Assembly (NCBI GenBank): GCA_044337705.1
Contig: JBIINB010000025.1
Span: forward strand, 1 to 43,323
From: JBEISR01 sp044337705
GTDB taxonomy: Bacteria; Planctomycetota; Planctomycetia; Pirellulales; Pirellulaceae
DNA length: 43,323 nucleotides
Direction of reading: 5' to 3'
The notes beneath the pieces are model-generated. The model had not been told where the DNA came from. It was given only the letters and a program-made list of their open reading frames with translations, and did not search any database. Numbering within the stretch: the first letter of the stretch is position 1; every line of letters begins with the position of its first letter. The translations under genes and the position numbers were made by a program. This document shows, piece by piece, positions 8,618 to 17,545 of this stretch.

Positions 8618-8634
8618 CTGCATACTGTATGCAG
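8618..8634. promoter_or_regulatory. Perfect 17-bp dyad, operator-like
   Basis: CTGCATAC-T-GTATGCAG is a perfect palindrome around one central base. It lies just downstream of the predicted -10 box (8601-8606), where a repressor could block transcription. CTG/CAG spacing (11) differs from the classical LexA spacing (10), so the regulator is unknown. Confidence 0.5.
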
Positions 8635-8678
8635 GAACGTCTGAGCGGTTTTTGGCATCGATTTCAGGAGGATCCGTG

Positions 8679-9452
8679 ATGCGGATTGGGATTCGATCGA
8701 TCTTGGCATTGGGGATATGTCTATTGGCATTCTCCCCGACGCAGGCGGCGACAGTGGTCGCCATTGGAGGCCATCTGGACATCGGGGTGGCGTACGAGCC
8801 TGGGGGGCTGCATCTTCACATGCACGCAGAAGACCCATTGGATACCTATGGAGGCGGCACGATCGCGCCAGCGGAATTCGATTCCGACGCGTTCTACATC
8901 GGCGTTCCAGGTCCATCCTTTCCTCGCCCTGCCGGAGCGACTTGGGCATTCCTGAGCTCTAGTGCGGGAGACCCCATCTTCTACCTTCCGCAAAGCAGCG
9001 ACCCAGCCAAGCCATTCCTCGGATTTGCCACGGAAGAACTCGATCCACTAGATGGCTGGACCAGCATGCAGTGGGAGCTGGTGGGAGCGACCAATTCCCT
9101 AGGGGGAGCATCCCATGTATCGATATGGAGCTCGGATACCTTTGGCAGCCCCATCCTGCGAGCCTCAACGCTGGACCCCGCCGCCGACGCCTGGGCCGGT
9201 TCGATTGGGACTCACGTTCATTACAACGTAGGCTTCAATCGAGAAGGACTCTATGAGTTAGTTCTTCGGGCGACGCTGACCAACGATGGCAGTGGTTCCA
9301 TCGCCGCCGGAACGTATACCGAAGAAGAGACTTTCCTCTTTGCGGTCGGCGACACCAGCATCGCAGCGGTGCCCGAGCCTGGGACTCTGGTGGCAGTCGG
9401 GACGCTGATGGCCACCTTGGGCTTGCGCCGTCGCCGAGCCCGCCTAGGGTGA
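8679..9452 (+). CDS. PEP-CTERM sorting-domain exported protein
   Basis: About 257 residues. A Sec signal peptide (ILALGICLLAFSPTQA) opens the protein, and the C-terminus is a textbook PEP-CTERM signal: VPEPGTL, a hydrophobic segment (VAVGTLMATLGL), then RRRR. In the known exosortase/EpsH system such proteins are cleaved and anchored or released at the surface. The mature region is beta-rich with a His/Asp/Gly-rich N-terminal part (GGHLDIGVAYEPGG, HLHMHAED), like other planctomycete exported proteins of unknown function; His clusters may bind metal (inference). The ATG at 8679 follows a strong AGGAGG at 8666-8671, seven bases away. No exosortase gene lies in this window. Confidence 0.9.
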   Translation: MRIGIRSILALGICLLAFSPTQAATVVAIGGHLDIGVAYEPGGLHLHMHAEDPLDTYGGGTIAPAEFDSDAFYIGVPGPSFPRPAGATWAFLSSSAGDPIFYLPQSSDPAKPFLGFATEELDPLDGWTSMQWELVGATNSLGGASHVSIWSSDTFGSPILRASTLDPAADAWAGSIGTHVHYNVGFNREGLYELVLRATLTNDGSGSIAAGTYTEEETFLFAVGDTSIAAVPEPGTLVAVGTLMATLGLRRRRARLG

Positions 9453-9489
9453 TCGGTTTTGCCTTCGTTTGCTTGCAGATTGATCTTCA

Positions 9490-9524
9490 GCGGCTCTGGA
9501 TCTTAACGACCAGGGCCGCTTATT
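9490..9524 (+). terminator. Probable rho-independent terminator after the PEP-CTERM gene
   Basis: GCGGCTCTGG (9490-9499) pairs with CCAGGGCCGC (9510-9519; nine Watson-Crick pairs and one G-T) around a 10-base loop, followed by TTATT. It is 37 bp after the stop codon. Confidence 0.65.
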
Positions 9525-9588
9525 CCGGCCGCTCTTGCAACCTGACGCTTCTTTCTGATCCGTATCGACCAACACCGAGATAGCTACG

Positions 9589-10848
9589 ATGATCCACTTC
9601 GACTCCACCAACAGGCTGCCGGTCACCCTGCTATCAGGATTTCTGGGAGCCGGCAAGACGACGTTGCTCCAGCATCTGCTCACTCAGTCCCATGGGCTGC
9701 GTCTGGCAATCATCGTCAACGACATGAGCGAACTGAACATCGATGCGGCGCTGATCCGCAGCGATCTGCCAAAAGTCCATCGCACCACCGAGACATTGGT
9801 GGAGATGAGCAATGGCTGTATCTGCTGCACGCTACGGGAGGACCTTCTCCTTGAAATAGGGAAACTCGCACGAGCGGGGCGATTCGATCATCTGGTGATC
9901 GAATCGACGGGGATCTCCGAACCGATGCCGGTTGCAGAAACATTCACCTTTGAGGATGAATCTGGGCAAACCCTCGGCCAGATTGCCTACCTGGATACTT
10001 TGGTGACGGTGATCGATGCTGGAAACTTCCTGCGCGACTTCGGATCGGAAGATACCGTCGTCGATCGTCAGGCGGCGGCCAACAATGAGGACGACCGTTC
10101 CATCGTCGACCTGTTGACCGAGCAGATTGAGTTCGCCAACGTCCTGTTGCTAAATAAAATCGATTTGGTTTCCCCCGAAAAACGGAAAACGCTCCTAGCG
10201 ATTCTGCACTCCCTGAACCCGACTGCCCGAATCCTGGAAGCCAGCTTTGGCAAGATCGACTACTCGGAAGTGATCGGCACAGGGTTGTATCGCGAAGAGT
10301 TGGCCTCGACGCAACCTGGCTGGCTGGAAGCGCCTCGCCATTCCGGTGCCTCCGAGGCAGACGAGTATGGAGTCCGGTCCTTCGTGTATCGCGCAAATCG
10401 ACCTTTTCACCCGGAACGACTCACCAAGGCGCTGGATGAAGACGAATCGCTTTTTGATGGAGTTCTGCGCAGCAAAGGATTTTGCTGGATCGCGTCCCGA
10501 CATGATGAAGCCTTCGAATGGGGGCAGGCCGGCGTCTCGCTGCGACTGCTTCCAGCCGGACTCTGGTGGGCATCGGCACCCAAGGAGTACTGGCCGGAAG
10601 ATCAAGCCACCTGCGAGAAGATTCGGTCGATGTTCCGGGGGGACTACGGAGATCGTCGACAGGAATTGGTCTTCATCGGGATCGACATGGAGGAACCGGT
10701 CATTCGCGCCGTACTGGACCATTGCCTGCTCACCGACCAGGAATTGCAGAAGGGCCCTGGTGTCTGGAGCAAGTGGGAGGACGAATTCGGCGAGTATGAG
10801 GAAGAATCGCCGGAAACGTGGCAGGAGAAGGAAGCGGCTGAAGATTGA
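9589..10848 (+). CDS. CobW/COG0523-family GTP-binding protein
   Basis: A 419-residue G3E GTPase. Residues 17-24 form the Walker A loop (GFLGAGKT), C77-x-C79-C80 is the family's metal-binding CxCC motif (NGCICCTLRED), IESTGISEP follows, and NKIDLVSP is the guanine-specificity motif. The C-terminal ~150 residues form the CobW_C domain (YGVRSFVYRANRPFHPERL), and the tail is acidic (EDEFGEYEEESPETWQEKE). Length and domain order fit the ZigA/YciC branch, which acts as a zinc metallochaperone in some bacteria, but the metal here cannot be told; no clear Zur-like site is seen upstream. It is monocistronic, convergent with the following minus-strand gene. Confidence 0.92.
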   Translation: MIHFDSTNRLPVTLLSGFLGAGKTTLLQHLLTQSHGLRLAIIVNDMSELNIDAALIRSDLPKVHRTTETLVEMSNGCICCTLREDLLLEIGKLARAGRFDHLVIESTGISEPMPVAETFTFEDESGQTLGQIAYLDTLVTVIDAGNFLRDFGSEDTVVDRQAAANNEDDRSIVDLLTEQIEFANVLLLNKIDLVSPEKRKTLLAILHSLNPTARILEASFGKIDYSEVIGTGLYREELASTQPGWLEAPRHSGASEADEYGVRSFVYRANRPFHPERLTKALDEDESLFDGVLRSKGFCWIASRHDEAFEWGQAGVSLRLLPAGLWWASAPKEYWPEDQATCEKIRSMFRGDYGDRRQELVFIGIDMEEPVIRAVLDHCLLTDQELQKGPGVWSKWEDEFGEYEEESPETWQEKEAAED

Positions 10849-10910
10849 TTGGTTTCGGCATATCGGCGGCCAGGGCGTTGAACCACACGCTGCACTGGAG
10901 TCGCGCTGAA

Positions 10911-12320
10911 CTAGCGGCTGACCTCACACCGTCTTGGCCGCATGCGAACGAACCGATGCACAATCTGCATCGCTCCGAGCGATGCTAGAAGAGCAACGGC
11001 GGGTATGGCCGGTGCTCGCATCCTCATGTTGCTCCAGTAGATGGCATGTATGGCCGACAGGGTGAACATGGTGGCAAGGCCCGGCAGCCAGAACCACCAA
11101 CCCGTTCGTTCGGATCGATGGGACAAAGTCGTGCATCGCCACCCAACGAGCGACCCCAGCCCCCAAAGGGCAAGCAACGACTCGACTGCATAAAAACATC
11201 CGATGGCGATTGTGGAAGCATAGCCGGCAGCCACCTGTTGAGGCCACCAAGCCCACAGCCACCCAAGACGCGCCAAGCAGCTTTGGAAGAAAACCAACGG
11301 CCGAGCGGCTATCGTTTCCTTCGCCAGTTGCTCCGCATATTGGTCCATCTGCAATTCGCTGACCGGTCCATCCTTCTGAAATGCGTCTCTTTGCTCCTTC
11401 CACCGATGATGAAATGGCTCGGGATCCCATTGCCGCGCATAGTTTCCCGAGCCGAAGTGGTCATAGAGCGATGGGTTGTTGGCCAGGTAAAGGGTGAATC
11501 CACCATGCGTGGTCATGACGATGGGACTCCCCAATTGCAATTGATTGCGAATCACCCAAGGGGCGGCTAGCAGCAATAGTCCCATGGTCAAACCGACCAG
11601 CTGCCGTCGATGCGCCGCTCGCTGGGCTGGCGATTTCTCGGCAAACCCTATGAAAACCAACCCGGCCAGCATCCCAAGGACTGCCGGCCATGCAGTAGGG
11701 CGACACAGAACCGCCAGCCCAGCGAAAACCCCAGCAACCCATGCCCAGCCAGTACCAGCATGGCTGGGTCTCCCCTCTCGACCTCCATCGGCATTAGGCA
11801 GAGGCTCTAGCATCCGCAACCAGCTCCACCATCCAAGCAGCGCCAGATAGGTTGCCAGCGTTTCGGTCATCACCAAACGAGACTGATTCAGCAGGATCGG
11901 ATCACATGCCACCAGCAGCGTCGCGCATCCAGCGAAAAGCCGGCTCGATGCCTCATTGGAGCAGGGCATTAAGCCGCCAGCCAGTCGCATCGCCACCATC
12001 GCCGTAAGCAGGCAGGTCGCCAGACCAATCAGCAAGTGCAGCGAGCCGATCGCCAGGATCGCTCTTGCGTCGTTCTCAAGCGTTGCACCACCCCAGTGCA
12101 GCAACCAGGGATAGAGCGGCGGCCGGTAAGCGCTGGGACGAATCGTCCCGGTGCCATCGGGCAGTCCAAAGATCCCTGACTTGGCCATCGAAACCGCGTA
12201 GGCTCGATACGCATCCGGATCTTCTTTCAGCCCCTGGGCGCCAAAGTAGAGGACACCGGTTCGCAGCAGCAGCGCGATCAGTGCCAAGACTGCCCAGAAT
12301 GTCCTGGCCGACGGTTTCAC
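10911..12320 (-). CDS. GT39/ArnT-like membrane glycosyltransferase
   Basis: About 469 residues with roughly ten hydrophobic segments. A first membrane helix (FWAVLALIALLLRTGVLYF) is followed by a periplasmic loop with acidic residues (EDPDAYRAYAVSMA), the position of the catalytic acids in GT-C glycosyltransferases such as ArnT and PMT. Such enzymes transfer sugars from polyprenyl-phosphate donors at the outer face of the inner membrane; the substrate is unknown. The start is the GTG at 12320: its GTGA overlaps the TGA of the upstream lipoprotein gene, and the membrane domain begins directly after it. The longer frame to 12467 would overlap that gene by 150 bp. Confidence 0.82.
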   Translation of the reverse strand: MKPSARTFWAVLALIALLLRTGVLYFGAQGLKEDPDAYRAYAVSMAKSGIFGLPDGTGTIRPSAYRPPLYPWLLHWGGATLENDARAILAIGSLHLLIGLATCLLTAMVAMRLAGGLMPCSNEASSRLFAGCATLLVACDPILLNQSRLVMTETLATYLALLGWWSWLRMLEPLPNADGGREGRPSHAGTGWAWVAGVFAGLAVLCRPTAWPAVLGMLAGLVFIGFAEKSPAQRAAHRRQLVGLTMGLLLLAAPWVIRNQLQLGSPIVMTTHGGFTLYLANNPSLYDHFGSGNYARQWDPEPFHHRWKEQRDAFQKDGPVSELQMDQYAEQLAKETIAARPLVFFQSCLARLGWLWAWWPQQVAAGYASTIAIGCFYAVESLLALWGLGSLVGWRCTTLSHRSERTGWWFWLPGLATMFTLSAIHAIYWSNMRMRAPAIPAVALLASLGAMQIVHRFVRMRPRRCEVSR

Positions 12321-13456
12321 GGTCTGACATCCCCTGCTGGATCGGGAGAGGGATCCCGGTCCGAACCCGCAGCCTTGCCTTCGCCTCCGGTTGAAAACCA
12401 CTGACGGAGCTTCGTTGAAAGCGGCTCCCATCCATCCGCCGCTCTTTCGAAGTCCACCTCCATCCATCGCAGAGCACCGACCGGTGAAAAAGCCGATGTC
12501 TTCGGGTCAGAAGGCCAGATGGGGAACTGCGAACCGAGCGCCATCGTCAACCTCTTCTCTGTTTCCTGATCGATCAGGGCATCGGCCAGCCACTGAGCCG
12601 CGATCGGGTGAGGCGCGTTCTTCAGGATCGCGACCGTACCGGGTATGAACAACGTGCCGATCGCTTCCTGGTCATCCGGGCCGGTCGGTTGATCAGGAAA
12701 GATAATCTCCACCGGAGCTCCCCGCTCCTTGGCCACCTGGGCGTCGTCCGTATCGGTCAGACCGAAAGCGACCTGGCCCGAGGCAACGGCATCGGCGACC
12801 TGCTTGTTGCCCGACAGCACGACAGCGTTTGCGGCAATCTTCTCAAGCAAGGGATCTGCCTGCTCTCCCATCCGACTGGCCAGCACGGCGAAGTGGGTTG
12901 CGGTGGTGCCAAACATCGGAAAAGCAACAGCGCACTTTCCTTGCCACTTGGGGTCGGCCAAGTCCGCTACGCGGGTCGGTCGCTCCTTCGGCTCAGGAAT
13001 CGACTTGGTGTGAACCAGCAGCACCCGGGCCCTGGGTGCAAAGCCGATCCAACTGCCGTCGCCGGCCAGATATCCCGGCTTCCAACCAGCAGGAATCTTC
13101 CAACGACGCTGCTGCAGCATCCCCGCTCGCTGTAGCCGAATCGTATGCAGGATCTCACCATTCCAGAAAAGATCGCAGCGAGGATTTTTTCGTTCCTCCA
13201 TCAGACGAGTCACCAGCCCGAGGGTCTTGGAAGCTTCGACGTCAAACTGCCGCGTGATGGTGAGCTCCGGCCTACGCCGCTCGAACGCGTCCAGCAACGG
13301 CGCCGCATACTGGCGATCGACCGAAGTATAGAGCACCACCTCCTTCTCAGGCTGTGGAACGCAACCCGACCCAATACAACCAATCCATACCCACAGCCAA
13401 CTCCATGGCCAACGGGCACTTTGACGCACACCCCCCCGACCGCTCGATCCATCCAT
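12317..13456 (-). CDS. Periplasmic substrate-binding lipoprotein (Fe3+-type ABC transporter family)
   Basis: About 379 residues. A signal peptide with many Trp residues ends in a lipobox-like GSGC, so it is probably a lipoprotein. The mature part begins EKEVVLYTSVDRQYAAPLL, typical of the AfuA/FbpA-like family of solute-binding proteins, and contains RCDLFWNGEILHTIRLQRAG and AVVLSGNKQVADAVASGQVAFGLTDTDDA, both matching that fold. Members deliver Fe3+ or phosphorylated/organic ligands to ABC permeases, but no permease or ATPase is nearby. The ATG at 13456 is chosen (GGAG nine bases upstream); a GTG at 13480 is an alternative. It shares a 4-bp GTGA overlap with the glycosyltransferase. Confidence 0.85.
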   Translation of the reverse strand: MDGSSGRGGVRQSARWPWSWLWVWIGCIGSGCVPQPEKEVVLYTSVDRQYAAPLLDAFERRRPELTITRQFDVEASKTLGLVTRLMEERKNPRCDLFWNGEILHTIRLQRAGMLQQRRWKIPAGWKPGYLAGDGSWIGFAPRARVLLVHTKSIPEPKERPTRVADLADPKWQGKCAVAFPMFGTTATHFAVLASRMGEQADPLLEKIAANAVVLSGNKQVADAVASGQVAFGLTDTDDAQVAKERGAPVEIIFPDQPTGPDDQEAIGTLFIPGTVAILKNAPHPIAAQWLADALIDQETEKRLTMALGSQFPIWPSDPKTSAFSPVGALRWMEVDFERAADGWEPLSTKLRQWFSTGGEGKAAGSDRDPSPDPAGDVRP

Positions 13457-13480
13457 CGAATCCAACTCCAAGAATTCCAC

Positions 13481-13845
13481 GAACTACCTCTGACTCCGTC
13501 GTCACTGCACCCCAGGACTGCATTGGCTGATCATAATCAACCTCAGTTGGACTCACAGCCCAGGGAAGCGATCGCTCTTGGGATCCCGATTTCCTACGTC
13601 GCTTACAAATCATCCACACTGACGTCACGAAATCATCGCGGCCAAGCGGTGGATAGCTGCGATGGACTTTCATTCAAAACCATCCACCATCTGGCGATGG
13701 TGGCTACGGTAGATTCTTATACGAGTCTCACCAAACTCAGGTAGCCAACGCGAAAAGACGAACGAATATTACCTTGGTCTAATAGGCGTTTCGTAGGGGA
13801 TCGCCCATCTGCAGTCCTTAGGCACCAAACCAACGTGGAGCGATC
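13481..13845. other. Divergent intergenic region carrying a third copy of the palindromic repeat
   Basis: This 365-bp gap lies between a minus-strand and a plus-strand gene and should hold both promoters. It contains the repeat at 13684-13751. No other supported feature is seen. Confidence 0.4.
13684..13751. repeat. Third copy of the palindromic intergenic repeat
   Basis: The hairpin CCACCATC-TGGC-GATGGTGG (13684-13703) is identical to those at 15-34 and 137-156, and GGTAGCCAACGC follows at 13740-13751 as in copy 1. TGGCTAC next to the hairpin can pair with GTAGCCA. Confidence 0.7.
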
Positions 13846-14718
13846 ATGAACCGATGGATCACACAAATGCTTTGTCTGGTCGAAGAAAGACGAGTGGCTG
13901 CTTCCCTCGGGGGAAGGATCGCATGGTTTCTCGGGATCCTCTTCTGGGCAATTCCCCTTCAGGCGCAGCAGGTTCCACCGGGGATCGCGGACCTTCCGGG
14001 AGAGGTGCTGCCGATGGCCATCGAAGGGAAACCGGCCTTCCTGGTACTCCCCAAAAGCGACCTGAGAAAGCAGCCGCAACCTTGGGTCTTCTATGCACCC
14101 ACGCTGGCACCCTATCCCGATATGCATGAACGATGGATGCACGAACGATTTCTGGAGGCAGGGATTGCAGTGGCGGGAATCGATGTCGGGGAAGCTTATG
14201 GCAGCCCCATCGGCACCCAGGGGCTCGACCAGCTTTACCGGGAACTGACGACCAAGCACCATCTAGCCAATCGCCCCTGCCTTTTAGGTCGAAGCCGCGG
14301 CGGCCTGTGGATGCTCGCCTGGGCCGCCGCTCATCCCGATCAGGTTGCCGGCCTTGCAGGTATCTATCCGGTTTTTGATTTACGTGCTTACCCGGGATTG
14401 GAGCGCGCAGCAGGAGCGTTTGAATTATCGGCCAGCCAGCTGGCCGAGCAGTTGGATCAGCACAACCCGATATCGAAGGCCGGCGCCCTGATCGAGGCGT
14501 CGATTCCGATCCATCTGATCCACGGCGATATCGACCAGGTGGTACCCCTGGAAAGCAATTCTTTGGTCCTGGCCAATCGCTACCGCGATGCAGGAAAGAG
14601 GGATCTGTTGCACCTGGAAGTCGCCAAGGGTCAGGGGCACAACATGTGGGAAGGGTTTTTCCGAAGCCAGCCGCTGGTCAATTTCGTGATCGAGAAAGCC
14701 AAAGAAGGAGCTCGATGA
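13846..14718 (+). CDS. Exported alpha/beta-hydrolase
   Basis: About 290 residues. The N-terminus has a hydrophobic stretch (IAWFLGILFWAIPLQAQ) that reads as a signal peptide. The rest is an alpha/beta-hydrolase core: the nucleophile elbow is GRSRGG (Ser in G-x-S-x-G), the acid is probably in IHGDIDQVVPLE, and the base His in GQGHNMWEGFF. Such proteins are esterases, dienelactone hydrolase-like enzymes or peptidases; the substrate is not indicated. The ATG at 13846 opens a good signal peptide. It is convergent with the dGTPase gene, with a strong palindrome in between. Confidence 0.85.
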   Translation: MNRWITQMLCLVEERRVAASLGGRIAWFLGILFWAIPLQAQQVPPGIADLPGEVLPMAIEGKPAFLVLPKSDLRKQPQPWVFYAPTLAPYPDMHERWMHERFLEAGIAVAGIDVGEAYGSPIGTQGLDQLYRELTTKHHLANRPCLLGRSRGGLWMLAWAAAHPDQVAGLAGIYPVFDLRAYPGLERAAGAFELSASQLAEQLDQHNPISKAGALIEASIPIHLIHGDIDQVVPLESNSLVLANRYRDAGKRDLLHLEVAKGQGHNMWEGFFRSQPLVNFVIEKAKEGAR

Positions 14719-14732
14719 CGCGCCGCGCGTCA
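14716..14732. terminator. Palindrome between convergent genes, possible bidirectional terminator
   Basis: TGACGCGC-C-GCGCGTCA is a perfect 17-bp dyad overlapping the stop codon of the hydrolase gene. It lies 12 bp from the 3' end of the facing dGTPase gene. No clear T-run follows on either strand. Confidence 0.35.
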
Positions 14733-14744
14733 GTCGTCCCTCAG

Positions 14745-15872
14745 CTACTCCCAGTCCTCGGCCTGCGGGCGCGCCATTTCCACCATTCTCAAATACTGGT
14801 CGTCACAGAACTGATCGGTCATTCCCGCCAGATAGGCACCCACCGCCCAGGTCACCGAATGATCCTGCGCCAGATTCTGAAACCTCACCGGCAGCCGCTC
14901 CGGTTGCCGCTCTAGCAGCAAGAACAACTGCCGCAGCCGATCGGTAGCCCGATTTCGCATCGCGATCAGCTTGGGATGGCGATACACTTGTTCGAACAAA
15001 AATCGTTCCAACAACTTTTTTTCGCCTTCGATTTCCGGCGATAGCTCCAGACGCAGATTCCTCGCCATCGCCTCCTCGGAGGATGCGACCGACTCCAGAC
15101 GCGGACGGTTGTGCTGAAGGAAATCAGCCACCTGAAGATCGATCAAGGAATGAACCAGAAAACGCCGCCGATCCGCCTCACGCTGCGGTGGCCTTGGGCC
15201 GCGGTCGAGCGCTCGCCGAACCAGTCGCTGGGTCGCAAGTGCCGACTCATCCAGCAACCCTAGCTTCCAGGCATCATCGACATCGTGGGCATCGTAGGTC
15301 ATGCTGTCAGCCGCATCGACCACCTGCGCCTCCAGCAGCGGCGCCTGCGGCGATTGCTTGTCGGCGCGGTGGGTCTGCCCGTCAAGTGTCTCCAGGGAGA
15401 GATTCAAACCTGGAAAATCAGGGTACCGATGCTCCAGCTGCTGAACCAGCGCCAATGCAAAGGCGTTGTGGCTGAAGCCACCCACCAATCGCATCTGCTC
15501 ATCCAGCACATCCTCGCCACAGTGGCCAAACGGCGGATGCCCGATATCGTGCAGCAGCGCCATCGCCTCGATCAGATCCTCGTTCAGCTTCAGGCTGCGC
15601 CCCAGGGTGCGCGCGATAGAGGCAACTTCCTGGGTGTGGGTCAGTCGAGTGCGATGATAAAGCCCCATGTCCCCCGTGAAAACCTGCATCTTGCCGCTCA
15701 GCCGACGGAACGCCGACGAATGCAGAATGCGGTCGCGGTCGCGGGTGAAGGGACCGCGGTAGGGATGGAGCGGCTCGGGGTGGACGCGGCCTCGCGTCGC
15801 CAGACTGGAAAAGGCGTAGGGAGCCAGTAGCTTGGACTCCCGATCGGCCCACTCCCAGCGATCTTCAATCAT
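14745..15872 (-). CDS. dgt: Deoxyguanosinetriphosphate triphosphohydrolase-like protein (HD superfamily)
   Basis: About 375 residues. It matches the dGTPase family, which converts dGTP (or other dNTPs) to deoxynucleoside and triphosphate and so controls nucleotide pools. Seen: the arginine-rich start FRRLSGKMQVF with preceding RDRDRILHSSAF, the HD domain with His (THTQEVASIAR), the paired His-Asp (LLHDIGHPPFGHCGED), and the later Asp in ADSMTYDAHDVDDAW. The ATG at 15872 is preferred to a TTG at 15887, though both are possible. It is the last gene before a 239-bp gap to the TolC-like gene upstream. Confidence 0.92.
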   Translation of the reverse strand: MIEDRWEWADRESKLLAPYAFSSLATRGRVHPEPLHPYRGPFTRDRDRILHSSAFRRLSGKMQVFTGDMGLYHRTRLTHTQEVASIARTLGRSLKLNEDLIEAMALLHDIGHPPFGHCGEDVLDEQMRLVGGFSHNAFALALVQQLEHRYPDFPGLNLSLETLDGQTHRADKQSPQAPLLEAQVVDAADSMTYDAHDVDDAWKLGLLDESALATQRLVRRALDRGPRPPQREADRRRFLVHSLIDLQVADFLQHNRPRLESVASSEEAMARNLRLELSPEIEGEKKLLERFLFEQVYRHPKLIAMRNRATDRLRQLFLLLERQPERLPVRFQNLAQDHSVTWAVGAYLAGMTDQFCDDQYLRMVEMARPQAEDWE

Positions 15873-15887
15873 CGGTTGAGTTTCCAA

Positions 15888-16126
15888 AGGTACATCGGTC
15901 CTTCGCGACGGAGGGGAACCAAACGAGCGGCACTGCGATTCCGGTCACGGATCGCAGCAGCAATCCGGTGACATGATTCTCTACCTTGGACGGACCGAGG
16001 AAAAGATCGGTTCCTGGAACATGCCGTCGATCATGTCGCCCGAGGCGCAGCGGCCGGTAGAATCGAGATCTCGGCGGTGCGGGGCAGATCGGTCAAAAGC
16101 AGCTGCCACCCAACCGGAACGGTCGC
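15888..16126. other. Intergenic region between dGTPase and TolC-like genes
   Basis: About 240 bp, presumably the dGTPase promoter region and the end of the upstream TolC-like gene. It contains the short palindrome CGAGATCTCG (16064-16073). I see no convincing gene or RNA. Confidence 0.3.
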
Positions 16127-17545
16127 TCAAGGCCCAGGCAGTTCGGAAAAGCTCCCTTCCAGCAACATCCCTTCCAGCAACGCTTCCGACTGCCGAAGAT
16201 CCCGAAGCGTGTCGAGGAAATTTAGGTTCGTCTGCACGTAGGTTCGCTGCGCGGTCAGGTAGTTGACATACCCCTGCTCCCCCGCCGCATAGGCCCGCCG
16301 ACTCAGCTCCAGCGCCTCGCTGGCAGCCGGCAAAATCTGCTCCTGATATCGCTGGTACTGCACCAGGCTGTTTCGGTAACGCTCCATGACCGGTGCCAGC
16401 CGCACGGTCAGCTGCTGTTCCAACCTGGCCAGCGCGTGCTGCGCAGCCTGCAACTGATGGTAGGCCTCTCGGATCCCACCCTGATTGCGATTCCACACCG
16501 GCAAAGGCACCGAGACCGCGACGCCTCCATCCGACCTGCCACCGATTCCGTTGTCACGGTAGTTGACCAGACCATTGACCGTTACGTTGGGGCGAGGCAC
16601 CACCTGCTCGCGGGCCAGCGTCCGCTGGGCTCGTTCGATCTCAGCGACTGCCACGGCGACTTCCGGGCTGGCAGTGCGAAGCTGTGCCAGCAGGGATTCG
16701 AAGACGAATTCCTGCGGCGCCGCCTCCAAGGTCCCGTCCACCGCTTCGGGGAACTGAGGATCCAGCCCGGTGAGCGTGGCAAGCACCTGCCAGGCGGCCT
16801 GAGCCCGATTGGTCGCCGTCTCCCTCGCGATCAGCGCCTGCTGCGCCTCGATCGACGCCTGCAGCAAATCGGCCTTCCCCACTTCCTTCGCTTCCACCAG
16901 TTGTCTAGCCGCCGTCTCACCTTGCTGGCTGATCCTCACCAGGTCGGCTGCCACCTGCTCGCGACGCCGCGCCACCAGCAGATCGTAATAAGCGATTCGC
17001 ACATCGGTCGCCACACGCTGCCCAATAGCCGACAATTGCTGCCGGGCCTTGGTCATCTCTGCAGCCACCACCTCACGCTGGCTCCGCAGCTTGATCGGCC
17101 GCACCACCTCCTGACCCACCGCAACCCCATCCTGCTCGGCCAAGCCTCGCGAACCCAACTGCTGCCCTTCATAGCCAACCACCGGATTAGGCTGGATGCC
17201 AACCTGCCAGTAGCGACCCGAAAGGGCCTGCAGCGTCGCCTGCTGCTGCATCAGCGCCGGATGACGCTGCATCGCCTGCTCGATCAGCGACGGAAGCGTC
17301 CATCCACTGGCCGCTTTGGCGGCATCCGATGGCGACTCCACCATCGGCTCGGCCGACGTCTGAGCGACCGTAGCTTCCTGAGCCGGTAAGGGAGGGGTCA
17401 CCGCGATACCAACAACCCAACCCAGCGCCATGCCCGAAGCCAATGGCAGGCCACAGATTCGGCGCGTTCCCATTCCATTCCACCGCCGGCCTTTCGACTC
17501 GGTCAGACACGACATCGGTGGTCTCAGGTTTTTCAGGTCATTCAT
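16127..17545 (-). CDS. TolC-family outer-membrane efflux protein
   Basis: About 472 residues, the usual size. It has an N-terminal hydrophobic signal (GMALGWVVGIAVTPPLPAQ) and two long periodic helical repeats with the OEP signatures QPNPVVGYEGQQLG, VRIAYYDLLVARRREQVAA, and in the second half VSVPLPVWNRNQGGIREA and AYAAGEQGYVNYLTAQRTYV. The C-terminal ring ends with LEGSFSELPGP. Such proteins form the outer-membrane exit duct for RND or ABC pumps; this branch resembles CzcC (inference). No pump partner is visible here. The start is uncertain: ATG at 17545 (with GAGGGG upstream) or ATG at 17473, which would give a shorter, more standard signal peptide. Confidence 0.88.
   Translation of the reverse strand: MNDLKNLRPPMSCLTESKGRRWNGMGTRRICGLPLASGMALGWVVGIAVTPPLPAQEATVAQTSAEPMVESPSDAAKAASGWTLPSLIEQAMQRHPALMQQQATLQALSGRYWQVGIQPNPVVGYEGQQLGSRGLAEQDGVAVGQEVVRPIKLRSQREVVAAEMTKARQQLSAIGQRVATDVRIAYYDLLVARRREQVAADLVRISQQGETAARQLVEAKEVGKADLLQASIEAQQALIARETATNRAQAAWQVLATLTGLDPQFPEAVDGTLEAAPQEFVFESLLAQLRTASPEVAVAVAEIERAQRTLAREQVVPRPNVTVNGLVNYRDNGIGGRSDGGVAVSVPLPVWNRNQGGIREAYHQLQAAQHALARLEQQLTVRLAPVMERYRNSLVQYQRYQEQILPAASEALELSRRAYAAGEQGYVNYLTAQRTYVQTNLNFLDTLRDLRQSEALLEGMLLEGSFSELPGP

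Noticed and set aside
13158..13170. CCATTCCAGAAAA identical to the start of the dispersed repeat
   Set aside because: It lies inside the substrate-binding lipoprotein gene and the hairpin that defines the repeat does not follow; chance or a short shared word.
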